From: Orthonyx spaldingii | Taxonomy: Eukaryota; Chordata; Aves; Passeriformes; Orthonychidae | Reading direction: 5' to 3' | NCBI GenBank assembly: GCA_013397795.1 | Contig: VZTJ01001641.1 | Location: forward strand, 158,332-222,331 | Length of the DNA stretch: 64,000 nt | In this document: positions 1-13,800 of the stretch, piece after piece | Numbering within the stretch: position 1 is the first letter of the stretch | How the letters are laid out: each line of letters begins with the position of its first letter | Position numbers and translations under genes: made by a program | Notes under the pieces: model-generated | What the model saw: the letters and a program-made list of their open reading frames with translations, nothing else | Databases searched by the model: none | What the model was told of the DNA's origin: nothing

Positions 1-171
1 CGGCCGCGACGGAGCCCCCGGGGGCGGCGGGCCCGGGGCTGCAGCCGTGGGGCAGTGGGGGAGGCCGGAGGGAGGGGGCGCGCTCGGGGCTCGCAGGAGG
101 AGGTTGAGCTGCAGCAGCAGGTGCCCGGGGATGCGCACGGCGCGGGAGGGGGGAGCTGGCATGGAAACGCG
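1..171 (+). other. Candidate first exon (5' UTR plus possible start of CDS), partial
   Basis: A plausible splice donor (exon ...ACGCG, intron GTAAGGGAG) lies at 171/172 inside the CpG island. Two ATGs in one frame precede it, at 131 and 161. The ATG at 161 has G at -3 and G at +4 (GGCATGG), a strong Kozak context; the one at 131 has G at -3 but C at +4. From 131 the exon would encode MRTAREGGAGMETR, with the final codon split by the intron (phase 2). The frame is also open upstream as far as I followed it. I do not recognise this N-terminus, so no gene name is offered. The exon may instead be entirely 5' UTR. No partner exon 2 could be identified in the window, so the intron would be long. 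The open frame that continues past 171 is read-through into the presumed intron. Confidence 0.45.
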
Positions 172-290
172 GTAAGGGAGCGTGAAATAAACATCGGGGA
201 CCGCGGCGTGGGTTTTTCCGCTGCAGGCATTCGTGGCTTGCCTGTAGTTGACACGGGGAAGTACTGCAAGCGCTCCGCAAACACACCGTA
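1..290. promoter_or_regulatory. CpG island at left edge (promoter-proximal)
   Basis: The first ~180 bases are extremely GC-rich, with many CpGs and G-rich blocks of the GGGCGG/GGGGGCGCG type that bind Sp/KLF factors. CpG density falls away over the next 100 bases and the sequence becomes ordinary A+T-rich DNA by about 300. In vertebrates such an island usually marks a promoter and first exon. The island is cut by the window edge, so neither the transcription start nor a TATA box can be placed. A second, leftward transcript sharing the island cannot be excluded. The contrast with the remaining 63.7 kb, which is CpG-depleted, is directly visible. Confidence 0.75.
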
Positions 291-860
291 AATTGCCGCA
301 CATCCCAAGAACATTCCTGAATTTAACCCTTAGAAATAGAAATAGCAATTTAAAATTACACACTCGGGGAGGATGAAGGGGAAAGGGGAAGCCAGCGAGA
401 AAATCTGGATAGTCGTCTCCTTTTTTTTGGATTCACGTGGAACAGCAGAGAAATTTATGTCTAGATGTGTATTCATTTTTATACAAATCAAAATCTCCAG
501 TTGGCACATGGTCTACTCACTGGGTTGTCTGTACAAAGTATTATGCAGATCCTCTTGATAGTTTTCCAAGGGTAAAATGCAGCAGCCTTTGTGTGCATGA
601 CATTCCCCCATTTATCCAGTTGCTATACCAGCAGAAAGCCACCATTATGAAGTAGTAATCTCTTAACCTTTACTAGTAGTAATTTCTGTTTCTGCATCTG
701 CCAGGGGGTTGTTTGTTTTTGTTTTCTACTTAAGTGACGGTAATGAGATTTTATGAGTTCCCAAAGCTCTTTATGGGGCTCTCTAATCCTCTCACCCCCA
801 CTTTTTCATGCAGTAACACCACCATTTGTCTGACTCTGTGAGTTTGTCATGATGTCTCCT

Positions 861-886
861 TCCAGTCTGTTCCTCCAGTCTGTTCC
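861..886. repeat. 13-bp perfect tandem duplication
   Basis: The unit TCCAGTCTGTTCC occurs at 861-873 and immediately again at 874-886 without mismatch. A short exact duplication of this kind is typical of replication slippage and probably recent. No function is implied. Confidence 0.85.
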
Positions 887-3800
887 TTCAAGAGAAGGCT
901 TCCTTTTTTAAGAAGGATTTAATATAGGCCCCTGAACAGAGAGGGCATTAGATAGTATTGTGGAGGTATACACAGGTGAGAAAAACGCTACATTACTTTT
1001 TCCCAGAGCAAAACAGTCAGTTACAGAGCACACCTGAATCAGGCCATTCCCAGGAGACTGTTGTAACAGGGAATTAAGTTGAGGATTTCTAGATGCAGAA
1101 AACTAGTCAGATTGAAAAGAAACTGCATGTCACAGCTGCCACATGCAAGCCAAGGCTGCACTGCCACAGCTGCTGCCCCCCTCCCATGTCTTTTCATTAC
1201 CAAGGCTCCCCACAGCTAGAAATCCACCTAGCCTGCAAAGTGTTGTCATGACAGGTTCACGTGCCGTGGGGCCAGGGCTCAGAACCTGCTCCTTGTGGTC
1301 ATTCGCTCTGCATTCCTGTGCTGGTATTCAAGGAGCACCCTTTTCACAGCTGCACACATACCTCCGGATCCTTTTATCCATCAGCAAACACCAGCAGTGG
1401 AACAAGGGCAGGAGCATCGTAACACAGGCACCTGATGTCTGATCTTCAGAAGTGCCAGGTACTTACAGATGCTCTCATAGCTAATAGAAACTACAAACCC
1501 TGTGCACCTTGCAAGCCGAGGACAATGAGGAGCAGCAGCTGCACAGCATATCCCAGGGAAGGCTTTTGCATGGTGCAATTTCTTATGTATCCTGGTCTGG
1601 CAGATAACAAGGACTGAGTCTCTGAAGGCATGGCTATGACATACATCCCCTCTGGTTGTTGTTTGAGAGGGCCCAAAAGATTTGACAGAGAGGCTGCAGT
1701 CTGAAAATATGTTTTCTTGCTTGATGCGTTCAGAAGGTATGAGTTAAAAGGTATTTGTTTGACTCAATACTGCTGCAGCTGAGTGCTGCAGACACTGTTT
1801 TCAAGAGCACTCCAGATGCAAACAGGATCATTATGCACTTCTAAAATACCATCCCCATAATACTGTACCCACACATACCAAAGATGGTCCTAAAGGAAAA
1901 TTCAGACTAAAGCAAAGCCAGCGCACCACAAAATATAGTCTGTACATTAAAATAACTTGATTTGAACGTGTTCACGCAATGTTTACATGCAGATTTGGAC
2001 AGGGGTAGGAGATTTATTGTGATCACTTGTAAAAGGCTGCTTTTAAGTTCTGATGCTCAAAAACTGTTCATGAACCAACTAACACATACATTAGGAGTCC
2101 TGGTTCATAATTTTCACACTATATATCCAGGGGAAAGTCTTTTGTTTTATCTGTGTAAACAAAACTTTTATTTACATAAATGTGGCTCAGTTCTACAAAT
2201 ATTTACGATGAAACTCACACTGAAAAGTAAATATTGATATCGGCTTGTGAGACTTACCAGTTGAAAGTTTCCTTACTAGGAATTATCTGCAAAAGACAAA
2301 GCAAAGTAGGTACTTTGTATTTTGTTCACCTGTTCATAGATAGAGGTAAAAATGACCCTTGAATGAAGGATCCTTGATCCTTCCATTAAATCCCATTTGA
2401 GCTTACTCTTTATGAATAAGGAAAGGCCTGCTTTCCAGTGCAGGTTCTATAAAGCAGAGTTTGAGAAAGCTCCCTGGGGCTGCATGCTTCATTTACTGAG
2501 GCAACAACTCCATTTCATGTTGCCTTCAGACTAAACAAGGTTTTTCAGCTCTGCATCCTGGAAAGATCTATTCCAAACAAACAGAAAACTTAAATGGATT
2601 AGTTTTCAGATTAGTTGTCTATTTGATATTTCAACACAAGAGCTCAAAATTTACTTGGTTAACAGTACTATTTACAGAACACAACAAACACTGTGCTGAC
2701 CTGTGTTTTTCCTGTTCCTACCAGGTAGCATAGTCGGGGACACAATCATGCCTACTCAATGTAATTCTGGAGGATTTGGTTCCAGAAAGCAGTATTTTAG
2801 CAGCAAGGAAATAACTCCGCTTTATGTAAAACAGTTCCCTCTTGTGGATATTCTGTGTACAGTATCACAGAAGTATTTAAAATATTCATCAATTCTGTAT
2901 CTTTGCAATTAAAACCCCCACCTCTGTTCATCAATTATCTAAACCTCTTGGCATTCTTGGTTTTAGCAATTAAGTGATGAAAAACAAGCTATTGCATTTA
3001 ATCATAATACAACTTGCACAATTACACATTATCAATAGCAAATTATTTAATTAAGTGCAAAAAACACAACAAAGCTAAATAAAGTTGCATAACTGTTCCT
3101 ATATGAGTCAAGTACAAATCACAGTGGGGTTTTTTATTTTGCTTATATGAGAAAACTTTCCACACGTTCTGTTGAAAGAAACCAGGATTAAAAAACAAGA
3201 AAAAGATACACTATGTAAAGAAAAGAGGCAGTAATGGCAAAGCAGTCAGGGTTTCCAAGGATCCATGTATTAAGTACTGAAGACAGAGAAACTCTGGAAT
3301 GATAAATCTTTCCATTAAAACTAAAGAGTCCGAGCAAGTAAATGGCACAGCTTCACTGGTGACACAATATTGCACCAGGGATTCATTTGGCATTGCAGTT
3401 TGGAAAAAAACCCATATGAATGGAGTAACAGTGTTAAGATTTATGTGTTCTCTAAATGATGACTACATTATACAAATAAATTTTTTTCTTAAGAAGTTAA
3501 ATGTGAGAGAATAAATGTGTACTCTCTAGTTTTGCCTAAAGGCGTTTGGTCTGAGTCCATGGAAATGATAGAAAACAATTGCATGTTATCTTGAGGGAAG
3601 TTATATTAAAGAAGGCTGAAAGCCCTTATATACCAATATACCATAAACTTGTTTACCGCAATGTTTTTGTTAAAGAGTTATATATAAAACCTTGCTAAAC
3701 TTTGATTAAAGGTACAGAGTAAATGTTAAAGAAGCAGCTTAGGTTTCAGTAAAGGTAAATACTTTCCAAGGTTAAAAAAAAACCCCAAAGTTCCAACTGT

Positions 3801-6800
3801 TTGTGTCCAATAGCCTCCTTCACATTTTTGTTGTCCCTGTAGAACATACTGTTGGCTTTTATGTAACATCAGTAGCTGTGGCAGGGCAAGCACTTACACA
3901 GAAATAGCAAAAAATAAAAAGTACTTTAGTCAAGAGGCTAGGTCTGTGCTTCTGAGGTCAGTGGGGCACTTGGCCTTGACTTCAAATGCTGGATACACAG
4001 TATCAACCAGACTTCAGATATAAGCACAGATGTCTTGCATCATTAAGTCTGAGCCCCACTTTACTATTATTCCTTATTATTCCTACTTTGTCCTGGGAGC
4101 AGAGTGAAAAATAATAAATTTGTAGTGATTAGATGGATGCTGGAACAAAATCATATCATGAAATAATTCTGAGAGATTTTTGTTGTAATGCAAAATGTTT
4201 GCTTTCTGAGATGCTGATGTAAAGTATGTAAGGTTGGATCTACTGTCCTTGTCTTAAAGACTCTAAAGAGGAAATATTAGCAGGAGATTATACTAATATG
4301 CACATAACTATATATTTGCACATGGCAAATTATTATCCTTAGCATTTGTTGTTTTCATAGAATATAGACAGCCTATTTCGGTGCATATTAATTGAAAATT
4401 CTGTTTAGCTTACTTTATATCTGCCCAATCCCTGTTCAAAGACTGAAGTACATATTTAGCATGATAATATACTGCACACTCTAACAGCTTCTTATCAAAG
4501 TACTTTGCAAATACGAATATATTCAACCTCATCACATCTCTCCGTAACAGTATATGTGAACACTATTCTTGGCAGTGAGGTTACGTAATGATTTCCTTGA
4601 ATTAGTTAAAACTTTTCTACTGAGATCTATTTTGGCACTTAACCCTGGCAAAATCCTCCAGCTGGCAGGACAAAGACATACCTCAGCAGAATGCTTTAAT
4701 GGGTCACCCAGTCATTCAGAGTGATCATCTCCAGAGTACTGGAACCCTTGCACTCTATCCAGCCAATAAAATATTAAAGAAAATCCCTTGTTCATGCTAA
4801 TCCATATGGTATGAATAGAAATTTAATACAAATGAATATTGCAAATATAGAGTATTTTCTTTGGGCTTCTTTTCTTTTATCGTTTTCATAAAGCAATTCT
4901 GGCATATCCCTGTGTTTTGTTTAAGAGTTAGACCCATGCACACTTTGTCATCCTCATTCTTACCCAGTTTTCCAAATCACATAGGTTTTTATTAGATGTG
5001 ATATATCTTGCCAGTAGGATCACTTCTTATTAGAAAATTAGTATAGTTTATGCGTTAACAGAATATTAACACATGGCTAGAATCTGAAAAAATGTGACAG
5101 CAAAATGATGACCTCAGGAGCGATATTAATTAAGCTGTGTTAGTTGGTCTGAGGTCTGTAACTGCATTTAATAAACATCAATCCAAACACTTAAAAGTGC
5201 TCTTGACTCCTGCAAATCAGAGCCTGTTTATTGCTGCTTGTACTAATGATATTTCCTTCCAGCCAGGAGAGAAGAAAGTAGGAAAATATCAGGATATTCT
5301 GCAGGCAGAATAGTAGCAGTCACTGTTAAAACACATATAGACTAACAAAGGAGCTGCTGAAATAGCAGTTAAACAACGCATCAACAAAATGGAAAACAAA
5401 TCACATAAATAAAAAGACCTTTAAAATACCTCTCTTAAACCATGTGTTCTTCTTTTTCTGAGTGGGCCCTGCTGACCAAACCATAGAGAAAAGACGCAAA
5501 CACTTCACCTTCTACTCAGTGATGATGACAGAACAACAGAGAAGTGCAGTGGTGTGCAAAGAACCACTGCAGGGGAGCAGTAAGAAGAATCAGGGTAAAG
5601 CATCCCTATGGTTTGTGTCGGGTTTTTTGGGTTGTATCAAACAGCTACATCACTCTGCAAACATATCAGAGCAATGCCAGGGCTTCTTTCTGTACAATTT
5701 TTGTTTTGTGGAAGCTCTCCAGTTCTTTGTATAAATATTGACACCCATTGGTAATTCCAGATAGGCCCAGAAACTTCTAATGGAGCAATACAGCAACTGT
5801 TATAGTAGTACAGCAAATATATATGTTTAAATGTATATATATATATCTCCTCCGTGTGACGTAACTATGAAAGCACAAAGCAGTCAGTGTCCCCCAGTTT
5901 CCAGCAGCAGTGTTCATGCTGTGTCCATAGCTACTATCTACAAACAGAGCATTCCAGAACTGCTCAGGTATTGCCATAATGATCACAAAGACAAATGCTA
6001 TTTTTTTTCAAATGGATTTAATTTGGAGAACTAAATATTTACTACCTCATCTTGTAGTATTCTCCATTCATTTTACTTGGTATATCACATACTGGAATTG
6101 TGCAGGCCAGGTAGATTTATTTACTTGCTTGGAACCATTTGGCTTTGACTCTAGATCCTTCTAAGGCACAACTAAAAGGCTATGGAGGGAAAAAAAGTTT
6201 TGTTGTAAAACATAAATCTACAGATGCCTGTTTGCATTGGATGATTCTTTTTTAAGTCCATCAGCCAACTTTGCCATGTGGCATTTGCAGTGAGTCATTG
6301 CTGTCAAAGTCAGAGCCCCTGCAAGGGAAGCTCTGCCAGTCCTGAAACCAGCCACCAGCCTCAACGTACTGTAAGGCTCCAAAATCTGTCGTGTACAATT
6401 TAAATAGTTTGAGGAGCAGAACAATAGCAGGACAGTACTGCTGCTCTGCTCCAATTAGGCCAAGGGAAAGTCAACTAAACAAGAAGACCAAGAAAAATGT
6501 GAAGATGTGTGTGTTCTGAAACCAACCCCTGAGAAGAACAGCTCTGAGCACTAGCTCATTTGATGTCCACAACGTGTCAATCTGCTTAACACTGAAAAAT
6601 CAGACATCAGACATACTAAAACCATAAAGGGGAGACCATATGTTTACAAGCAGCTACTCCATTTTTTTGCAACTCATTATGACACTTACACTTTGCTCTC
6701 CCTAGGATAGATTCACATTTAGGAGCTTGGTGTTTATTTTTGACAGTAGCCTCAACATAATTCAGGAAGAGCAGTATTTGCAATGACCTGCTTTGCTTTC

Positions 6801-7253
6801 TTGTCTCTCACACTTGTCTGGAGCTGAATAGCTGAGAACTGGTAATTTGCAACTGAAAATAAATTAGAACAAAATAAATCTTTTATTATCAAACATCAGC
6901 CCAAACAGTAAGGTTTGAAAAGCTGAATCTCACCATAATCAGAAGACGCTTTTTCTCTTCCCACTACATAATCTACCATATATCCACCGAAGAGTTTTTC
7001 CAATAGGAGGATGAGATAAAACACATTTAACATGCAATCCTGCAAAATGCTGAGCATTCCTGCTTTGATCCAGCAAAGCATTTAAACAGGTGTCTAATGT
7101 TATGCACAAGTAATCTCACAGAATCCTGTAACCAAGTCACATGTTTAAAATTAAGCATGTGTTTTAGGTCCAGAATGACAAGGCTCGACACCTTGTATGA
7201 TTAAGTGACTCGTAAGCTGAAGAGGTTGTGTAGGAGTCATGTCCTTAATTGCT

Positions 7254-7270
7254 TGCTGACTTCATCAGCA
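7254..7270. promoter_or_regulatory. Spaced palindrome TGCTGA-N5-TCAGCA (Maf-like half-sites)
   Basis: TGCTGA at 7254-7259 and TCAGCA at 7265-7270 form a perfect inverted repeat with a 5-base spacer. Each arm equals the flank of a Maf recognition element. The classical elements have shorter spacing (13-14 bp overall), so binding by a Maf dimer is uncertain. A CTTAATTGC homeobox-like motif lies just upstream. This could be chance. Confidence 0.2.
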
Positions 7271-8734
7271 TGTATATCTTACTGGGGCTGTATTTGCTAG
7301 CATGCAAAAGGTGACCTTTAATTCCAGAATTAATATAGCTTTGGCATTTTCTTTTCTATTTGGAACTATACGTTCTTCAATTAACAAAATAATGAAAAAA
7401 TAATACTCAGGCAAAATTTTTGAAGGATCAGTGATTAATTGACATTATTTTTTGTACTCCTGAGAAAAGACAAATCTCTGAAATAGTATTCTAAAGACAT
7501 AATACTCTGTTTTCTCATGGATAGATCCACATATGTCCCCTCACAAGTCAATGGTGCTGCTAAGGATCAAATATGTACCAGTAGTCATAGATAAGTGTCA
7601 AATGTCAGAGCTTTGCTAATGCAGCAGTCTTATATGCGGTACTAAGCCTGCAGCAGGCTACCAAACAAAATACCTCAGGCTGAATTCAAAATAACTGAAT
7701 TCAAGGCCAAAATGAAAGCTGCCTTTAAAATGAAGTATTTTCCAGAGCAAAAATATTTTTTTTTCCCTGTGTTAAATTCAGTGGAATTTTGGGATACCTA
7801 ATGGCAACAGACAAAAAGGAAGTGTGGTTTTGACCTTCAGCTGCAGCCTCTGAGCGATGTAGTAATGATAGAATGAAATTTTATTAACTGAGTAGTCTCA
7901 TATGCTGCATCTACCCATGTTCGTGGCTTTAATTTAATCTGATCTATGGGCAGATGTTAATTTTTTTTCCTCTCATAAGTGAATTGTAATTCAACCTATG
8001 GTCAGAACTAAGATAAGTTATTTGGGAAGAGGCATGGATTGTTGTGTCTTATGCAGTGGGTGCAGTTTTGCCTTTGAATAAAAGTCTGTAGCTGCATCAG
8101 TGAAGGATACACGTGGATATCTAATAATAATTTGCATGTGCGTATCTAACAATAGTTAGACATGGGGTAATTTGTAATCAGTGAAGCAATATTTTTGGAG
8201 AAAAGCATAATAAAGTATTTCTTTTCATAAATGTTCACAGGTGGATATTCTGCAGATAATTTTTAATTATTAATTAACATGCAGGTTTAGGTAATGGAAT
8301 ACTGAATTGTATTTAACTGTGAGACATATTAATCACAAACCTTCCACCTATTCACCATCTCAGTCAAGTCTCATTCAAACTGTCTGAAAATACACTCCTG
8401 TGTATTGTATGACTTTATCTCACACAACAGGTTTTCCCAGTGTCTCCTCTGCTAATAGGAAGCTCACTGCTATACATGTGAGAATATATTTTTGCTCACC
8501 TACCCTCAGTATGTGAGAAAATGATATATGCAGTCTATTGACAACTGCAATGGTTAGAATATTTCTAAAGTTTACACAGGTTTATGGTACTTGAACTTGA
8601 TCTGTTTTTCATAAATTATGCCTATTGTTAAATTGTTACTTGGTATTATCCACTTTACTAAACTTATAATCAAGACTTTTTTTTTTCCTTTGAATTCCTC
8701 TAGTGTATTCTTTTTGAATCAAGAAATAGGTAAC

Positions 8735-8800
8735 CTAGAACTTTTTAAGGTCTGTGAAGAGATGAAGCTCTATAATCATTCTATGAATCTTAGGATCAAG
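8735..8800 (+). repeat. Possible degraded CR1 LINE 3' end
   Basis: The stretch contains CTTTTTAAGGTC followed by CATTCTATGAATC. This resembles the CR1 3' terminus, where an AAGGTC block is followed by ATTCTATG-type 8-bp repeats. The spacing is longer than in the CR1 consensus I remember and the middle does not match, so this is a weak call. CR1 is the dominant LINE in birds and other reptiles. Confidence 0.25.
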
Positions 8801-10679
8801 GCGGGTGAAATGCAAAGCCATGTAATGTGTTTATTTCCAGCAATTTAAAAAAAACCCATTGTTTTTAGTGCTAGAGAACCCTACAGCCATATGAAGATTA
8901 TATAACATAGAATAACCAGTACTTCTGTGATCTTAGTGTGGTCCTGGAGAAGCTCTAGCAGTACAGTATTCATTCCATGTTAAAACAAGAAAAATTAAAT
9001 TAGAATTTCAGGGGTACTTTTGTCCCATGGACAAAACCAGCTTACTACTAAATTGCTTTCCTAGAAGGAAGTGCACCCTGCTTGTATAAAAAAAGGTTCA
9101 TACAACATTTTCTCTTTTGTTTGCGGAAAGATTCAGCTTCTTATAGGCAAGTAATTGTGAGTAAATTATTAACTAACTGCAACAGAGCCATAGGACAATG
9201 AAAGTTTGTCAAGGGCAGGTTAACATTAATATAAATAAATAGTATTATTATAGGCTGTATTTAGGCAATACACTTCATTCATTGTGCATCAGGTTAGTGC
9301 CCTTTCAGTGACAGGCACTGGCAACTAATTAGGATGTGTTCAAATCCTGATTGATGTGTCAATGCAACACACTTCTGTGTGCATTGCATGAATCACACAG
9401 TAATTGATTTACCAGGGGCTTATCACTACCAATAAAGGTGTAGATTATGCTAACTTTTCTTCTTAAAAAAGAGGGTTTCTGTTGCCTTTTCTCCTGGATG
9501 GTACAGTAAGTGCTTTGTAACACAAACTAAAACATGTAGCCAACCTTATTCAGCGTTTTACCTTCCCTTTTGTCAAAAAAAATTCTGCCTTCCAGATGCT
9601 AATAAATTCAGTATTAGCCATTTTTAAACATGGAGTGTCATCTCTCCAGTCTTCTCCGGAATAATATCAGGTTTCAGGAAATCATACAGGTAGAGCTATT
9701 TCTTCTTTGGACAATCAGAATAGATTTGTTTTACCTTCTTCAGCTTGCTCTAGCTTCTTCAAAACTACCATGTTAACCAGCTCTCACCTTGGAGTGATAG
9801 TTCTGCAGCACAGAAACATCTTTTCTTGTCATCCCAGTCTAAGAATAATAAAAATATCCCAGTTCTGTAACTTTTTTCACTCTCCTTGATGAAGGATGAG
9901 ATCTTTATGAACTCAAGATACAAAGGAAAAAATATCCCATACTGAGGATAAAGCTGTGTGTGAGGAATCAGTGCTTTTAAACACTTCTGCAATGTGACAG
10001 AAGACAGTCCTAGCCTTAGCCCTACTGAGTAGGAACACACCAGACAGGGGCTTCATTATTGAAATAGCCACTGAAGACAAAAAGATATTCAAGTCTGAGA
10101 TAAGGTTTTGAAGTAGCTGGTTACAGAGGAAATGCATGGTGCCATTTCAGCAATAGTCAGATTTAATTTTTTTCCAGTTAAAAATTTGAATATTCAGACT
10201 ATTTTAATATTAAACTTAGATGCATTGGATGTGGGTCAATGCACACACATTTCCTGTTATATTTTCCCCGTGATGCCTAATATCTCGTGTATAATGGGTA
10301 CATGTTCTTGAAAACTAGACAGAGGCGTTTAAATCTCTTCTAAACCAGGCAATGTAACTATTAGTAGAAAGTACTACAGATGGCTGACTAATTGAACCAT
10401 GGAAAACATTATCACACCATTTCTCAATTTAGAGCTCATTATTCATTTGAGTTCAATCTCATTGCATTACTGTTATAATTGTATATAAAATTAAAGTGAG
10501 ATTTAAACTTACACACCTGAGTGAGGTTATTTTGCAGTCGTCCAAAGTATACCTCATTTCCAGCCAGTCTTACCAGACCACAGAAAATGACTATGTTTTC
10601 TTTTTTGCTTATTTTCTGAGGGATTGGGATTGTAGCTTCGTTATTAGAGCAGAATCCCCAGGCCAAGATGCACATGCAG
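8801..10679. other. Gene-free stretch
   Basis: No credible exon, RNA gene or recognisable repeat. The longest open frames (91 and 101 codons on the minus strand) are unremarkable in composition and overlap others. An A8C3 tract lies at 8847-8857. Confidence 0.6.
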
Positions 10680-10835
10680 CCTTTGCTCTGTGACCTTGAG
10701 CAAGTTACTTGTACTCCATGGGTCTTGTGTTTACTTCTGTGCAAAGGGTATTGTGTGGGGTTGATATTTCTGCAGCACTCTTACAGCATTAGATGAAAGG
10801 CCCTGTACAAACTCAAAGTATGGGTTATTAGTAAT
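10680..10835 (+). repeat. MIR/CORE-type SINE relic (amniote MIR-like)
   Basis: The block CTCTGTGACCTTGAGCAAG near 10685 matches the conserved MIR segment around 'tgtgaccttgggcaagt'. It is followed by a degraded 'cttctgtgcaaagggta' segment where MIR has 'catctgtaaaatggg'. The end reads 'agatgaaaggccctgtac' and then 'ctcaaagtatgggttatt', matching the 3' end of amniote MIR copies (GATGAAAGGCGCTATAT..., then AAGTATTATT). The order of blocks is right over ~155 bases. These are old tRNA-derived SINEs, inactive in birds. Subfamily assignment needs a RepeatMasker run. Confidence 0.65.
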
Positions 10836-13800
10836 ATATTCATACATATCTTTCCAGGTTATGTCTCAGGTATCCAGCATGGGGATTTGTACAAAGCTGC
10901 ATGTCTTCTCCAATAAAACAGACTGGAGCAGCTACTTATTTAAAGTTCTTTTGCACCAGATTAACTGAATGCCTGAGAGAATGATACTAGGTCACCTTCT
11001 TAAAATGGCCTGAATACCAGCAGAAGATTAAGAAATGGTGGGAGTGACTATATTTTGTTACACTGAAAGCATTACAAGCAAAGTGTATAAGAGCAAAGTG
11101 ACATTCACTGACAGATTGAATTGCATTATGATAAACTAAAAATGGCAGAGAGGCTCAGACCTTTGGAATAACAACTCTTGAAGATTTTCCATTTTGATAA
11201 TCTGTTGATTGACAGAGGGTACAATGAGAAAATGGCTCTGACTTGTAGTTTAGAAAACAGCCCCTTTGTGATCCAGCTTGGTTTCACTCTAACACCAACG
11301 GTGTTACAATCTGCATCTCTGCTGGTTTTCATGAGTCCTGGATCATTCTTTTGAAAAGTGCTGAACCCTCAATTTTCCAGCAGTAGCACAACAGCTGTAA
11401 CCAAACACTTATCATACCAGATCATACGTGATACAGGAGCACAAACTAACTCTCATGTGGTCAGCAAACTTACAGTGCCACCCTATAATTAACCATTGCT
11501 GGACTTTGTTTCAGATCATTTGTATTAAAATATAATTGGAGTTCTGAGGTTCTCGAGGGCTTAATATCATCCATTTATGCAGCTTCTCTTTCCTTCTGAA
11601 GTATTGTAATCTAAAACATGTGTGGGTTACTTTAATTGCATTGGCAGAAATATGTCTATGTGTGTGTATTTTATGAGTTTTGTAATTGAAGACATGAATG
11701 TAAATGTATCTTCACTTAATATGTTGTAGTTTTAATATACTACAGGATCAGCTTCTGGCATTATATTTCACACTGAATAACAGCTTTTTAATTCTTTTCT
11801 AATCTGTCTGTTGTGAAAGAAAAGTGAGGGATAAGAGTAAACTTCTAAGTGGCCATTATCAACATACAAAGAGAAATACTTCTTTTCTCCAAGCTAGTAA
11901 CATCCAGCTGAGAATGAAACCTTCTTTGTCAGTATAGCATGAGCTAAGCCAGTCAGTCATTGGCAGCAAGAAACCAGGTCACAGTGGTCTACAGTGATCC
12001 TGCTGCTGGATCGTGCTCTCTAATGAAGAATGAACATGGACAAAGGTACAAATTGCATCAGCAGCAGCAGCTGGGTGAAATAAGGTTTAACTGCTTATAG
12101 GAACCAGATGGTGGGCTATTAGAAGTCGTCTAAAGCTGCCCTGGAGTGGCAAGAATAGGCTTGAGTTCCTGCAGCAGTCAGGAACTGAAAGCATTAGTGT
12201 AAAGACTTTGTCAGATGAACATGTTGAGGCATTCATTCCTAATGTCTCCCTACTTCTATTATAAATTTCAAGGGCCATGAGCAGAGGAGAAAGCTACAAA
12301 TTATGGAAACAGATGGAGAGTCAGTGAGGCATAGAAGTACAGGTGCTATACGAACAGATGGAGTGAGGGGGAAAAAGGAAAGGTAAAGTGCTAAGTCTGA
12401 GAGGTGCACAAAATTCAGCAGGTGTATAACAGTTCAGTCTTGTAGGGGGATTTGGAAATTAATTACATCACTTTTTTCTCAGCTCACTCCTTCCCACAAG
12501 AGACACTAGTTTCTTCCCTACTCCATGAGCATTAAAACAAATTGACTTGTCCTTGAATACATCTGAGTTCTTTTAAAAAGTTGTCTTGTGACAAGACTGA
12601 ACTAAATCGATCTTATTAAGAGCCTTTATCTCCTTAATATCGTTGCAATTCCTTTTTCTCAACTCTAGACCACATTAGTTTACAGATCAATGTTTAAAAC
12701 AATGGCAATGCTGGAATGCTCTTTCTTTCAATCCCAAAGCAGATAGTATCACTGTCCATAAAGGTGGTCCCAGTAGAGGTATTAGATTTGGTTAACCATC
12801 TGATGAACTTAGACTGCATTCATGAAATCTCAAATCCAACATCACCTTCCCCTTACACAGCAAAGCACAACCTCACTTTCTAACATGAATTACATCAATT
12901 TCCCTTTTGCAGTAAAAAGACATACGATGGCTGTTATTTATCCCAGGAAGAGTTGTTTGATTACTTAGACCACTCATAAAACTTAAATTCAAAATAGCAG
13001 TACATTTCCTCTCTGCCTTTGCTGAGTCAGGGGAATGTCACTGTGAATGACAACATTCTGTAGCAGAACTGGCTCTGTGAAACCTGGAAGGCTGAGCCTA
13101 ACAGGAGTCCTTGCTGGTAGCAGTCTGGGACTGTGAACTAGGTTGGCTGGAAGTCTTGTGATTGGCAGATTCAAAAGCCATAGCCTCCACGGCCAGGCTT
13201 AGCGAGGGAGGCAGCCTCCCAGCAGCAGATGAGCACAGGGTTGAGTGCTTTCACATCTGAGAACCAGTTCTGTGCTTAACTGTTCAACTCTGACTAAAAT
13301 GTGTGTGTGCCTGCTATCCTGGGGGGTCACGTTTCAAATACCCTCTTTGGACAAACTAACATTTATAAGCAAGGCATAGCAGTTTTTTTCATTTATCTTT
13401 ATGCCTTCTTCCATTACCTTTTGAAAAGCCAGGACTTTAGGCAAAGATTCCAGGCATTACCTACTGTGGATATCATTGGTCATAAAGCTCTCATCTTCTC
13501 TGTTTTTGAAGAGAATCTCTGGTTCTTTCCTACAGTAGCATGTCTATTTGAAAAACAGGATTTCTAGGAAAGATTATTTGTCATTTTCTCATTAAATCCA
13601 AAAGCCAGAAGGGAAAATATCAGTTAGGTCAACTAGTTTTTCTCGCTTTCACACGTTTTACAACGTAAGCTTTGCAGATCATGCAGACTTTGGTTCCCTA
13701 CTCTGTGGGAGGAATGGGTTCCATTTGGAGGGTTACTTCTAGAGCTCCAACAGAGGCATTGGAGTCAGGATTCATAATTTCAACTTCCATATCTTGGCCA

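Larger units (their letters stand above)
291..8734. other. Gene-free stretch, probable intron, left part
   Basis: A+T-rich sequence without a credible coding exon. The open frames are 60-91 codons, hit no family I recognise, and frequently overlap in other frames or on the other strand. It contains a 13-bp tandem duplication near 870, several A-tract/C-tract compounds (3126, 3404, 3774, 5620), a short (TA)n run around 5832-5846 and a spaced palindrome near 7260. Nothing else stands out. Confidence 0.6.

Noticed and set aside
55..291. 78-codon + frame through the CpG island
   Set aside because: It crosses the apparent splice donor at 171/172, and its Gly/Arg-rich start is what GC-rich DNA gives in any frame. 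The frame from ATG 131/161 has the better start context.
9300..9362. GTTCAAATCC string resembling a tRNA B box
   Set aside because: No A box at proper spacing and no cloverleaf could be drawn; at most a tRNA-derived SINE fragment.
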